64,000 nt of DNA from Episyrphus balteatus (taxonomy: Eukaryota; Arthropoda; Insecta; Diptera; Syrphidae). Positions 11,309 through 23,278 of the stretch are shown here, one piece after another. Made by a program: the position numbers and the translations under genes. The notes under the pieces are model-generated. The model saw nothing but the letters and a program-made list of their open reading frames with translations, searched no databases and was not told where the DNA came from. Each line of letters starts with the position of its first letter. The stretch's first letter is position 1. The stretch lies in the NCBI RefSeq assembly GCF_945859705.1, contig NC_079135.1, positions 35,885,679 through 35,949,678 of the forward strand, written 5' to 3'.

Positions 11309-14300
11309 TCATGGTACATCATCATCTGTCTTAGGCGGGGAATTGGAAATATTATCTGAATTTATTACTTCTTTACCTTTAAGAACACCACCATCACTTA
11401 CTGCTACTCCTGGCTCTTGAGATACTACCTCAAATGGCTTTGTTGGATAATCTTGTTCAATATGTTTTTCCAAAAGTGTTGTATCACTTTCAGCCTTGAG
11501 AATCTTTTTTCGACGTTCATTTATAACTTGAAGTGAATCATAAACCTCATTGGAATTTTTGCCACTCATATTTTTCAAGAATATTGTATCGTATTCATTT
11601 GATATTCTCGGTTTTGGCCTATAGAATGTATTTGATGAATTACTTCGGTAAAGTATTTTAGTTGACTGGCAGGTCTTTTCTTTGAGTAAGTTTGTTTTCA
11701 TGTCATTTTTTATTGGTAATGTTTCTGGCCTTGTTTTCTTTAATATGCCAGGTTTAGTTTCAATTGTGGGAGGCTTATCGATTGGAGGTTTTTCGTCACT
11801 TTCTGGACTTTCTTCTAGCACACAAGGTTCTATACTGGATTGTCCAGATAGTTGACGTGCTGTTATTGGTTCAGAGCAAATGGAAAGCTGGCTTCTATAT
11901 ATTCAAAGTAGAAAACATAAATAGTATGTTAGTAAATGAAATTAGAAAATTAAGGTTGATGTATGTAAGAGTAAGATTGATTAAATATATGTAGGTATAT
12001 AAAATGTTTAATTCAATAATATAATTTACAAAAACTATGTTGAAGACCTCTATCATCAAGCTTTTGTTAAACTTAAATTCGAGATTTATGACTCTTAGTC
12101 CATTAACGTTCTCAAATCTGTAGAGGAAAAACGTCGGATAAAGGCGAGGTCTTAACAATCCTTATCTTTGTCAAAGTCGAATATTTTTATTTAATTTTGT
12201 AAAAGCAGTCAGCATGTCTGCAGAAGGTAAATTATAATTTGTGCTTATGAGTCATTCCCTTACAAACTCTAAATTTTCAATTTGGATAGGCCAAAAATTA
12301 TTGATTCATAAGATTATATTTTTTTGTACCATTCGTTTTTTTTTTTTAATAAAAATAATAATTTTTATCAAAAAAACAAAAATGACTTCGATGAATCGAA
12401 ACTGGGTTTTATAGTTTTTCTCATAGTTTCTGTAGCAAGAACTGGACGAAATTGAATTGAATTATCAAAATTAGTTCACTCAGTCCAAAGTTTATGAGGT
12501 AAATAACATAAAAAAAATACAGACGAATTGAATACCACCTCCTTTTTAGAAGTCGATAAAAAAAATACTTTTGATAAAGAAGATAAAAATTAAATATTTA
12601 TTGTAAACAACACATGTAAGTTTTTGGTAGACACTCGCTACGCTCGAACCACAAAAAGTGTGAAACCTATAAGCAATTTTATGTTTTTTTTTTAATTAAA
12701 ACGTAACAGTGGAAGTTTTGTTTTTTTTTTATTTCTCAGTACTACCAAAGTATTAATATTAAATTTTGTAATTTTATAATTAAACTATAATGCAACAATG
12801 AAATTCTTACAGAATTTCAGTTGAAATGAGAACGAAAATAAAAAAATAACGAATAATTCTGTGTAGCACCTGAACGGGTTCTATTGTTATCAATTTTTAA
12901 ATAAACCTTAAACAATAACTGTTTTCTTATAATAAGCTACCAAAAACTATGTGTACGAATGTAGTACCCAAAACGATCGATAGAACTGCCCATATCTAAC
13001 TTAAATTTTTGACATCGAAGGAGCTTTTGATCCACTTTTGTATCGGAGATAAGTTTAAGCAAGAATTGTTTACAATGTTAAAGTTACAAGAAGAAAAGTT
13101 TTTTTTTTTTCATACGGACAAACGTTAAAAAATAGAGTGGTTAAAAATTGAAAAGATGTCAAAAAAATCAGCCTTTAAAAAATAGTTTGTTTAATAAAAT
13201 AAAAAGTATATTTGACATTCTTTTACAAACCGTACAGACATTAAAAATAAAAACTCCATAGCTAAGTTCGATATATGTACAAACTTAAAATGTCAGTTAT
13301 TGATTTATTTGTTAACCATGGTAACACTTAAATAATTAAAAAAAAAAAAACAACAGCAGCGGTAAACAATCTTGTATCAATTTTTTAAAATTAAACGGTC
13401 ACTGTGGCGTATGCGTTACTTTTAAAAAAAAAATTTTTTTTCAATATTGAATGTAACACGTTGACATTTGTAAAGCAGTTTTTTCAACGTCAACTTTATT
13501 TAATGGCTCGTCGAGCCTTTATATACATATCGCTCATTTTCTTGAACACTGGCATAACTCAGAAAAACTGTTTTTTCAGGAAACGCGTCTGTTCTTAATT
13601 TGGAAAAAAAAAAACTGACCGACACATTTTTGATTTAAAATTAATCCATCGATAAATGATATCAGCTTTGGAGCTAGACGTAAAAGTCTAAAAAGAAGTA
13701 GAACAACTTTTTTTTTAGAATATACCCGGAAACTACCACTTGAGTTTTCTTTATCTACTTTCGGAACAATCTGTTATGAGACAAAAAAGTATGCCGTGTA
13801 AATTTTAGTGAATACTAAAATTTTCGCACAATATTATTTTCTACAGAAGTCTATTTTTACATTAAGGTAGCCCAAAAAAAATATTGTATTTAAACTCTAA
13901 AAATTAGATCTTATTGAATTAAATAATTCGAAAATTTCTTTGCTTTTGTATTTTATGAGTATTACGTTCTAAAGAAATCTATTAATGTGAACATTGTGTC
14001 AACCCGGCGAACACAACAGGCGAATCACTAGTGTGAATTATATACGTGTTAGAGTTATGATACCCTCGACATCGAGATCATAATAGTACACTACGGCGTA
14101 TACGTAACCGTAAAAAAATTCTTACAAGCTTACTTAATTGAAGACTCGAAATATAATGAGGTATTATGAAGCAAAAATGGTATGTCAATGATAGTCCGCT
14201 CTTAAGACTATTCGAAACAACACAAATCTATACAAACCTGAACTCCCGTTCAACAGAAGGTGTAGAAGACGGTCCAGAATTAACTCGTTTTGTTAGTTTA

Positions 14301-17300
14301 CTACAAGAACGTTGAGACTGTGGACTATGTAAATCGACTTGTACTTTTTTCGAGTCAACACTTGGCGTACGGCTTGACATTGATGGACATTTGTTTGTCC
14401 ATCGTCCACCATAAGATAGATCCGAAAGTGTTGAACTTCGTCTATAGAGAAATATAAATATTTTGAGTTTTATTTTTTGATTTATTGTGTACCACTTAAT
14501 ACCGTCTTGGAACTGATCCATCGTTTTGTAAATCTTCATTTTCTATAGGTTTTTGTCTTAAAAGAAGATGGCGTTTAGCAGTGTCGGATCTTTTTGTTCG
14601 ATCCAAAATTCTTGATGATTGACTGTCGGATAGACCTTTAATCAAAAAATATGGTTAGACATTCGAAATTTTAAAATGACAATGAGAAAAAAAGCTACCA
14701 GTTTCATCAACAGACAAAGCATTCCAGTAAGGTTTTTGGTAAGGCATTGGCTGAAGCAAGGAACACGCAGATTCTCTGGAAGTTCTTTGGACGAGGCTTC
14801 CACTTAAACGTGGACTACGAGTTCTAGAGTGGCGCCCGTTTGATTGATGATGATGGTGTCGATGGCGCCTATGTGAATTCTGGATTATATACATTTGTTT
14901 TCGGTTCGGAGACAATAGATTTGCAAGACTTGTTGGATTCGTTTGATTGGCTACATTTCCTGAGAGGTTTGGCACAGATCCACAACGCTGGAGTTTCTCC
15001 TGTTTTGGAGGCTGTTGATTTGTATTTCTGTTGACAAAATAAATTAACATAAAATGTGTAGGTACAAGACTGGGGTCACATGGCAAAAATAGCAAATAGG
15101 CAAAAAATTAAATATAATACGAAATTAACACTTTTTGTATAACAAATATCTGCGTCTTTTTTTAATAGTTTAGAACTTTAAAGAAAGTATGCCATTAAAT
15201 TTCTTGTGTATAACAAGGAGTTCTTGGGAGAAAAAAAAACTTTAACATTTTGAGAGCCTTATTTTTAAATTAAATGCACAAATGAGTTGCACCTACTTCC
15301 TCTTGTAGATCAGAATAGTGATGTATTATTTTACTATTTGAAATATAAGTTCCACGCTTCATTCAAATTAGACATTTTCTCTACACAAAACTCGCATAGA
15401 ACTGAAAATTGCTCCAAATCTTTATTAAATTAAAAAGCATGAATTAGCAGAAGTTCCCAAAAAGTTTTTCAAGGTTATGTATCGCATAGAATTCTCAAAT
15501 GGTCCCTCTTTAAGGACACATTTACTTTATTTTCTTTCAGCTTTTATTTCAGTTTCTTTTTAAATTTTAGCTAAAAGAAGGAAAATTCACTTTTTTGTAT
15601 TTACTCGTTTCATTTCTTTTATGCTTTGATGTTTTCTATAAAAGTCGAAAACGAAAACATAGTTTTTTTTGCTATCGTTTCGAAAATGTTGCGTTTCAAA
15701 GCAAAGTCGAAAACGAAAACATTGTTCTTTTTGCTTATATTTTGTAAAGGGTGGAAAATACCGAAAAAAGAATTGCTAAAAACGGCTCAAAAATGCCGTT
15801 TTTTTATTAACCTAATAATAAATGAGGTTTTTGTGAAATTTTGTTAAGAAGGTATTTGCTAAGAAAAGTCGATTTAAATAAAAAATGGTTTGTATGGGAG
15901 GTACATACATGTACGTTATAAATGCGATATTAAAAAAAAGCAACTTTCAGAATTCCATAAAAACCATCTTTACCAAATTGAAAGAAAAACTATCCACCTG
16001 TTTCGGCGTTGAAACTGTGTTCACATGGACGTTTAGATGCACAGACCGACGGAAATTAAACCAATAAACTTGCTCTATAGAGTGAAAAATAAAGGTGTTT
16101 TAAAAAAAAATATTTCAAAAAACTTTTAGAAAAAATGTAGCATACCATTCTTCAGAGATTGATAAGGCAAATTAACAAACAACAATCATACAAATTTTTT
16201 TTGAACTCGGGTACGTCATTTACGATTAAGAAGAAATCAAGAAAACTGTTTCATTGCAGGTACCGTTAATAAAATGGATCAAACATTTTTTATTTCAAAA
16301 GGAGTCTCTTATTTGCCAGTAGATTTTATTAATCCAAAACTTTGAGTGGTCTTACAAATTACAACTAACGGAGGGCAGAAGAGGATTTGTTCTAAAAGTC
16401 AGTATACTTTCTCAAGAACAAATGAATCAGGTAATAAATAAACTGCACTCCTAGCAAATAAGCTATAGAGCGAGGTTACGAGTTACGAGGTTATTAAAAG
16501 AAAATTCAATTATTGCACCATTGGATTTGAAGTTTTTCTTTGCTTGTACTATAGTTCTGGTACAAGGACAAGAGTTTTCACCATTTAAAATTACAGAAAT
16601 TCGAGTTACTCTCGTTGAAGCTTAGAAACCCGTTAAAGTTAAATTATTCTAATAAACCGTAATATTTTTGAACAGTTATTTAGTTAAAAAAAAAAACTTT
16701 ATTCTCACCCCAATGTCTTTGAAAAGTGAATTAGAGCTGCTGTTAGTGCTTGACGATCCAATTGAGCCGGTTGTGGTGGCTCAGCTGGTGAAGACCGAAA
16801 TACTCCCAAGTGGTGGTCCCATCTAGTGTTCTGATAAGATACACCTAAATATCGAATTTAAAAGGTATTATTACGCGTTACAATTTATATCCATTTCGAC
16901 CAATAGAACCAACCATTCGCTCGTCTTTGCGATGAAGCGCTGCTAGAATTGCTTCTTATATTTGTTTTACTATTTGTAACAGCCTTGAATCTTGCTGGTA
17001 CGACTTTAGCAGCTGAATCACGAGCCTCAAAGGTCATAACACAAGATGCAACAACAATAAATCCACCAAATCCCATGACAATAGGACCAACGTATGATAA
17101 ATTATTCAAATGAAATCCCTTGGTTTCATTTTTAACTCGTACTGTAGCATTTCCTCTAATCTCAGATCCCACAGAAAGTTGATCGGCATAATAACCTTAA
17201 TTTGTTTAAATGCAATTGTTAATTTCAAATATTTCTTATTTTATTGCACATTTATGAAATTTTCTTTTACCAACAGTTGCCATTCCCGCTCCTAAAAGCA

Positions 17301-17475
17301 TTAAAATCATTCCTAATATCAGTGCTCGGCAAGCATGCCAGAGACATTTCGATGACATTTTTCCACGAACAACTTGTACGTTCCATGTTGCTCCAGAGGC
17401 AGGATGAGCTCTTCTTAATTTTCCCAAGGAATGTTTCCTTCGTGTTGTACATTGTGAGGACGCTTTTGAAGGCAT
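11309..17475 (-). CDS. TMEM200-like double-pass membrane protein, 7 exons
   Basis: Exons 17271-17475, 16914-17195, 16709-16844, 14699-15027, 14503-14635, 14238-14441 and 11309-11894 join with consistent phases (1,1,2,1,2,2) into 624 aa. Residues 33-39 VQVVRGK precede a first membrane helix (ALILGMILMLLGAGMATV, about 51-68). A short loop with possible N-glycosylation sites (GNAT, KNET) leads to SYVGPIVMGFGGFIVVASCV (about 102-121) and FEARDSAAKVVP. This order, VVRGK then two helices with a GP.xMGxGxF-type second helix and an acidic/basic exit, is the signature of the vertebrate TMEM200 family (DUF2371). The long tail is low-complexity, Ser/Arg/His-rich and presumably cytosolic. Molecular function is unknown even in the family. 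The exon 2 donor (GTTGGT) is weak but phase and the 69-bp intron support it. An upstream non-coding exon is possible because an AG acceptor precedes the ATG by 9 bp. Confidence 0.8.
13237..13532 (+). repeat. Dispersed repeat, copy 2 (GTCACTGTGGCGTATGCG family)
   Basis: Direct-orientation relative of 9805-10073 with the same order of blocks and the same terminal hairpin GGCTCGTCGAGCC. It lies in the last intron (11895-14237) of the TMEM200-like gene. No terminal inverted repeats or target duplication could be fixed, so the class is open. Confidence 0.65.
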
Positions 17476-18714
17476 TACAATACCTATAGGTGGTACCTAT
17501 ATATAACTGATTGTTATATATTCATATACAATTCACAAAAATATTTATACGATTAAACCCGCTTTATACTGGGAGAGTAAAAACCTTTTATCTAATTTTT
17601 TTTTGCCGCAGGATATCAATCGGATATCTTGAACTCACATTATTGTTTTAGTTTTGAATATTTTATTTTGGCAAATTTCTTTCTTTTTTTTTTTAAATCA
17701 CACTCCAAAACAAAGCGGATACATACACGGTCGTAATTTATCGTATGTACACGAAAATCTTCATATTTGTTTTCTTTCCAATTTTTTTTTTGTGTACAGT
17801 GGTTTATAATATAGCTAAGAACAACGTTTAAGAAAACATTTAACCCGAATGAACAACAAAACGACCATTTCTAGGAGTAACTTTTTACTATTAAGGAATG
17901 TTTTATTTTTAATGTGCAAAACAATAAAAATTCAAAGAAGTTCAACACGCACATCTGAACGGAACGGCTTTTGAGAAGTGTCTGATAACAATTTGTATGG
18001 TGAAAATACTAGTTATGTTTTTCAACTTTTTTCTCACAGACATGGGGATTTCCCCAAGGAAATGCTCTCTTAAGGCTCGAAATATTCAACAGGATATTAT
18101 AAAAGAGTATTTGTTTATGTATTGGAGTGGGTATACCTCAACATTTATAGAGAGGCTTCTTGTTATATAACTATGTATATGTTACTCTAAGAACTAAAAG
18201 GGTTAAAAAAGCTAGCGATTTAGCTGAAAACATTCCTACACAATTAGCCTCCAGCTCAGGTTGAAGGTCCTAAGATTCTTTTCGTTGCATATTGAAAAAA
18301 AAAACTCAATTTAAATATCAAATGACATGTACCCCGTGCATCATCAATTCTATAGATGAAATAGTTTGTGCAATAGAATTTCAAATGAGAGTAGGTACAT
18401 ATTGTCTCGTTTATACTTCTAAGAACAGAACGTAATTTTTAAGCAGTCGGGTTTAAGTTTTTAGACCTATTTTTCATTTCAATTTCGTTTTTTAAAATAT
18501 GAACATATATGTATCTTATAACTTAAAACTTCCAATTCGGATTGTAGACAGGTAGCTCAAAACGAAAGGACTTGTACAAAAATTCAATTCGGTGAAACGC
18601 ATCAGTTACAATAATTTTCTAGGAGAAATTAAACCGAAATAAAGATTTGCAAAGATATTCTTTAGTCAAACGACATCGAAGTAAGAAGAAAGGTAGGCTT
18701 AAAATTCATGTTAA

Positions 18715-19216
18715 CCCTTTCGGACCCAGCGTTACTCTCATGTAACATTTTTTTTAAATTCGTAAAAAATATTAAATTAAACAATTTTTTAGGTTACGAT
18801 GGCTTAATTGAAAGATAATAATGCCTAGTTACTGGATTATTACAAAAAGTTAGTCAAATATCATACCTTTAATTTTTTTTTATCGAGAAAGGGACTAAAA
18901 TTCACATTTTTTTTTGAAAAAAAAAGATACAAAAAATGTTAATGCAGAAAGTGTTTTGTTTTTTTTTGCTTAGAAAAAGTAGCATACATTATAGTTTCAT
19001 AAAAAGTTATTATCTCAGTTCTCCGACTTTTTTTTGGTGGTTATAGGCAGTGCATGTTGCTTGCATGCAACATGAGAAAAACACATTAGTTTTGCTATTT
19101 ATTATTTTGGAAAATAACTTTTTGCTATTCATATTTCTTAGTTGTGATGTTTTTGACCCGATAATACCAAAAAAACATTTTTTAATATTGATTTTCATAG
19201 CTTGGGTTCGAAAGGG
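18715..19216. mobile_element. piggyBac-type MITE, TTAA target, 502 bp
   Basis: Flanked on both sides by TTAA (18711-18714 and 19217-19220). The ends are inverted: CCCTTTCGGACCCA at the left, TGGGTTCGAAAGGG at the right. TTAA duplication with CCC ends is the hallmark of piggyBac elements. The interior is AT-rich with no transposase reading frame, so this is a non-autonomous copy. Confidence 0.85.
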
Positions 19217-22143
19217 TTAAAAGCAAATGCAAAAAAAAACAGCATAATTGGCACTGGAAATGAAATTGGCTTGGGCGATTTGGGATGTCAATCCGGTGAA
19301 CCCTATATTATGTGAAGCAGATACGTGTGAAGCAGCGCCAAATAAAGGAAGAAGAAGATCCTTAAGTCAAATAGCATTAACCCTTTAAATATTAAAAAAA
19401 AAATTTTTTTAATTTCTCAAAAAGTTTGCGTTCTCTTCGAGATTTATTTTTGTATGTTAAATATTTCTTTCATTTACGAACATGTTAAAAAATGTTATTT
19501 AGCAGTTGGTGTTAAGTAATGTTAAATAAGTAAAATGAAATTATTAAATCGGTTAAAATATATTGAATGATGCACAGAGCACAATCCAGAATAGTAAATA
19601 CATACACCTTTCAAATTTTAAATGCACTTTACAGACAACATTTGAGCTGACTTTGAATTCATGCGCACTGCCCAAGTATACATTTCATTCTTTAGTTCTT
19701 AGATACAATTTATTAACCCCCATATTTTTTACATTCCTATAACATAATAGCCTGTTGTGTAATAAATGCTAGTCAACAGCCACAAACTGAGCGAAATCAC
19801 CCATTTCTATGTGTAGTTTGTACTAAAATGGTACTGAATGCCAAGGAAGAGCAGTTTGAGTTAAAGTGTCCTTGCTAAAGTTCCAAAGTGAAACTTTATA
19901 GGGTTAAATTTCAAAATTGGTGTGGCATCTACTGCAGATGAAAAGAAGCTCTTGGCTTTTTACAAGTATACAACAAGTCCTATGATATTCAGTAGCTTTC
20001 TTTATATCGGTCGCTATAAACATGTTGTGGAAAGCAAAAGGTATTCTCATGTACCAATATTATATTCATGTCAAAAAAAAAGGAATAGTTTGTTTTTATG
20101 GTCTTATAATAAAACACTCGTATGCAGCTCCGAAAAATGCTAAAAAAAGGACAGAAAAATTCGTTTTTCAAAACCAACTTTTAGAAAAATACTGTCGCGT
20201 ATCGGTGGTGACGGAAATTTCACTCCAACATTATTTCAAATATTTTAAAATTTCTCAATTACTAATGTGCGACGTAGTTTCGAGCTTTGTCTACATTACT
20301 CTGTTAACAGAATGTTGCTCCCGATAACAAAAACATTCCAGTTTGATTTTGCGCTACATAATGTCGAAATTATAATCTCTTAGACACAAATTTCATTTAA
20401 AAATGTTACCACAGCGCTCTTTATTGTTAAAATGAAGGCAATCTTATAAAAGAATAAACCGTTGTTTACATTACTACAAACTTAAATTGCTGTTATTATT
20501 CCGTAGATTGCAGAATGCTATTCGCCAGAAAAATTTGTTTCATTTTAATGTCAATTTGTTTTTGACAAAATAATTTCAGATGTTTCAGAGTTCTGAATGC
20601 CATCTATTGCAAACCAACCCTTATGTTTTAGAAGATATATGTTTTTATTTAATAAATCCAACAACAGTGGTGTTTTGTATATTAAACAGTTTTCCATAAG
20701 TTCATAAAAATCATATTTATGGTTCAAATTTTATATTTATGGTTCAAATGATTTTATAGCAATTGCAAATTGACAATAATTACTAAATTGAACATTGGCA
20801 GGAAGCTTTCAAGTTTCAAACTTTTAAGCCATTTTTATTTCAATATTTACAATAAAATAACATTGCCTCTGTTATATAGCATATAGTCAATAATAAGGTT
20901 AGTGTAGCTTAACTACTAACTTTTAAAGCATAACTCTGAAACTTTCGTTAATATTTGATTTGTTGAATGCTCATTTTGTAAACTTTATTTTAAGAATCCT
21001 GTAAAATAACCAAAGTTAACGGAAAAGACAAAATAACTTTTTATAACCAACACATTACATACAAACATACCTAGTTTTGTAAAATTATCATAAAAACCAA
21101 TCGTGTCAAAAATCAGAGCTACCGGATTTGACCAAGAACCGACAAGATTATTTGGCAAAAAATTTAAAAAGAATTTTTTTTTGAGAAAAGTGGAAAATTT
21201 GTAAAACGAATATCTTCTTCCCTCACCAATGAGACCATCTATTGCAAAAAATAAATTTTAGATGGAAAGATATGTTCGCTTCCGGTGGTTTTGTAAAAAA
21301 GGGTACCTACCTATAAATCTGCCAAATGGATTACGTTATGTACATAATATGTACACAATTTTTAAGGTAATAGGGCTTCAATCTACGTGTATTTAGTAAA
21401 TCGAATAGCAAACAAAAGAAATAAGAAGTACCTACGCTAAATTGCTCGAACTTACCCTGATAGTAAAAGTTGCTGCTAACGTTAAAGCATTTTATCTAAA
21501 AAATCACTTGGTTAAGATTAATTTTAATTATTTTTTTCTAAGAGATGTAAACATATATAAAGTTTGTTTCAATATTTTTAAAGTATGTATGTCATTCACT
21601 TCTTTCTACAACAAAACAGCTGTTTATTATAAAGTAATTTTGAATATACCTATACAAATTTTAACAAAAATGGTTTAACAAAAAAGTCATTCAAAATAAA
21701 TTATAAATCCACAGATAAAAAAAAATTCAAAAAAACTCGACATGTTTTCAAATAAATTTTCAAAAAAAAAATTAAATTTTTTATAAAATCTAAAAAAAAT
21801 TATTTCTAAATTTAAGTTATTTTTAATATTAAAATTAAAAAAAAAGTCCTGTTTTGCAAAAATAGTAGTTGAAATAGTTTGAATTGATTACGAGTATGTC
21901 AGAAATGAGTAAAACGCGTTTTAGACAGGTACCGTTAGTAAATGTTCAAAAAATATTTTTTGTTTTATTTTTTTACTTGCGACAATAGGTACCTACCCAC
22001 AAAAATTTTAATTCAAATCTAAAGGGCTGTTTTTGAAAACAGCAAGTTTTTTTTCCCATTCTGGTTGTATAAAATTATAACTTCATAACTACCTTAACTA
22101 ATGAAAATATCAAATTATTATGCCTTATTCCGTGACCTTTCTT

Positions 22144-22201
22144 TATTAAATAAATTTTATCTTCTTCCTATAGCCAGCGAAGAAGATAAAATTTATTTAA
22201 T
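22144..22201. repeat. Hairpin with 22-bp perfect arms
   Basis: ATTAAATAAATTTTATCTTC with its last two bases TT pairs perfectly with 22180-22201 around a 14-base loop. The word TAATGAAAATATC occurs on both sides (about 22100 and 22199), which suggests a small insertion or local duplication. No coding. Confidence 0.6.
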
Positions 22202-23278
22202 GAAAATATCTTCAGTAGTTTAGGCTCTACTTCAACATACAAACAGTCTGAAAGGCAGACAGACATCAGTCAGAATTGCGGGACCAACTTTTTTTGTATT
22301 CCCTATCACTGCAAATAAAAATTTCATGAAATGATTTTTCTGATCCTAGCTTCCTATATCTCAAACTGGACCATTTCATCAAAACAAAAATACTATCCCT
22401 CTCCACTTTCTCAAAATACAATTTCTCAATAGGTACAATCTTTTTACTTTAAAGTAGGATTGTCTATCTATTTAGAAATCCAAGTGTCGTTGAATGAATA
22501 GTTTTATTCGCTTATAATTTCCCAAGAAGTATTAAAATCAAAAGATAAAAAGCTACAGACTCTTGACAGCGCATGTACAAAAATATTTCCTACCCCTTAA
22601 AAAAAGTACCCCATTAAAAAGGGGTTCTTTCAAAAATAAAATCTCTCCAAAAATATTTTCACCACTCGAGCAAGTTTAACGAAACGAAATAGCTTTTACC
22701 TACTCCAATAGCAACTTCGTCGCATGAAATCGGCAATGCTTTAAATTTAAGAACAGTGACAAATTAAGGCTATTCGTATTGTGACGCACTTAATTTTTAT
22801 CCGTTCGCAATATTTAGGAATCGAAGGTGTTGTTTCATGGTTCTATAGTTTGAAAGACGAAATCTTAACTCGTGCAGATATAAAAAAAATTCGTATGCCA
22901 TAATAAGCAAATTCGATTTGGATATAAATTTTCGTGGGAGTACTTCTCAATCTTATTGTGGTTAAAAGATTCTTATTTTCAATATATTATGTGATTATTA
23001 ATAAAATTATTTTTAAAAAATAAGTAAAATATTGGAGTTTTTTAAAATTAAGAATGTCCCTAGTGAAAGTGTCATCACTTCTTGTGTGAGAAAAAAAAGA
23101 GCATCCAATGATTCTGTTGAGGGAATATTTTTTGCTATTAAGTTTGATGTGAAGTGAAAGAAAAAAAAAAAGAAATTGCATAAGTCAATGTATAAAGTAC
23201 AAATATATTTTATGATATAAAGAGTCTCATGAAAATGTTTGAGTGCGAGGAGTTAAATGCATCTACTGATTAATCAAA

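Larger units (their letters stand above)
17476..23278. other. Intergenic region between TMEM200-like gene and dpr
   Basis: About 5.8 kb of AT-rich DNA between the divergent starts of the TMEM200-like and dpr genes. It contains the TTAA-flanked MITE (18715-19216), a possible LINE tail near 19255-19365, a repeat with the motif CAGGTACCGTTAGTAA (about 21926-21942), a 22-bp-arm hairpin (22144-22201) and a GCGGGACCAACTTTTTTTGT repeat tail (about 22240-22310). I found no supported coding exon. Confidence 0.5.

Noticed and set aside
14840..15034. Plus-strand 64-aa open frame
   Set aside because: Antisense shadow of TMEM200-like exon 4, whose phase and composition are convincing on the minus strand.
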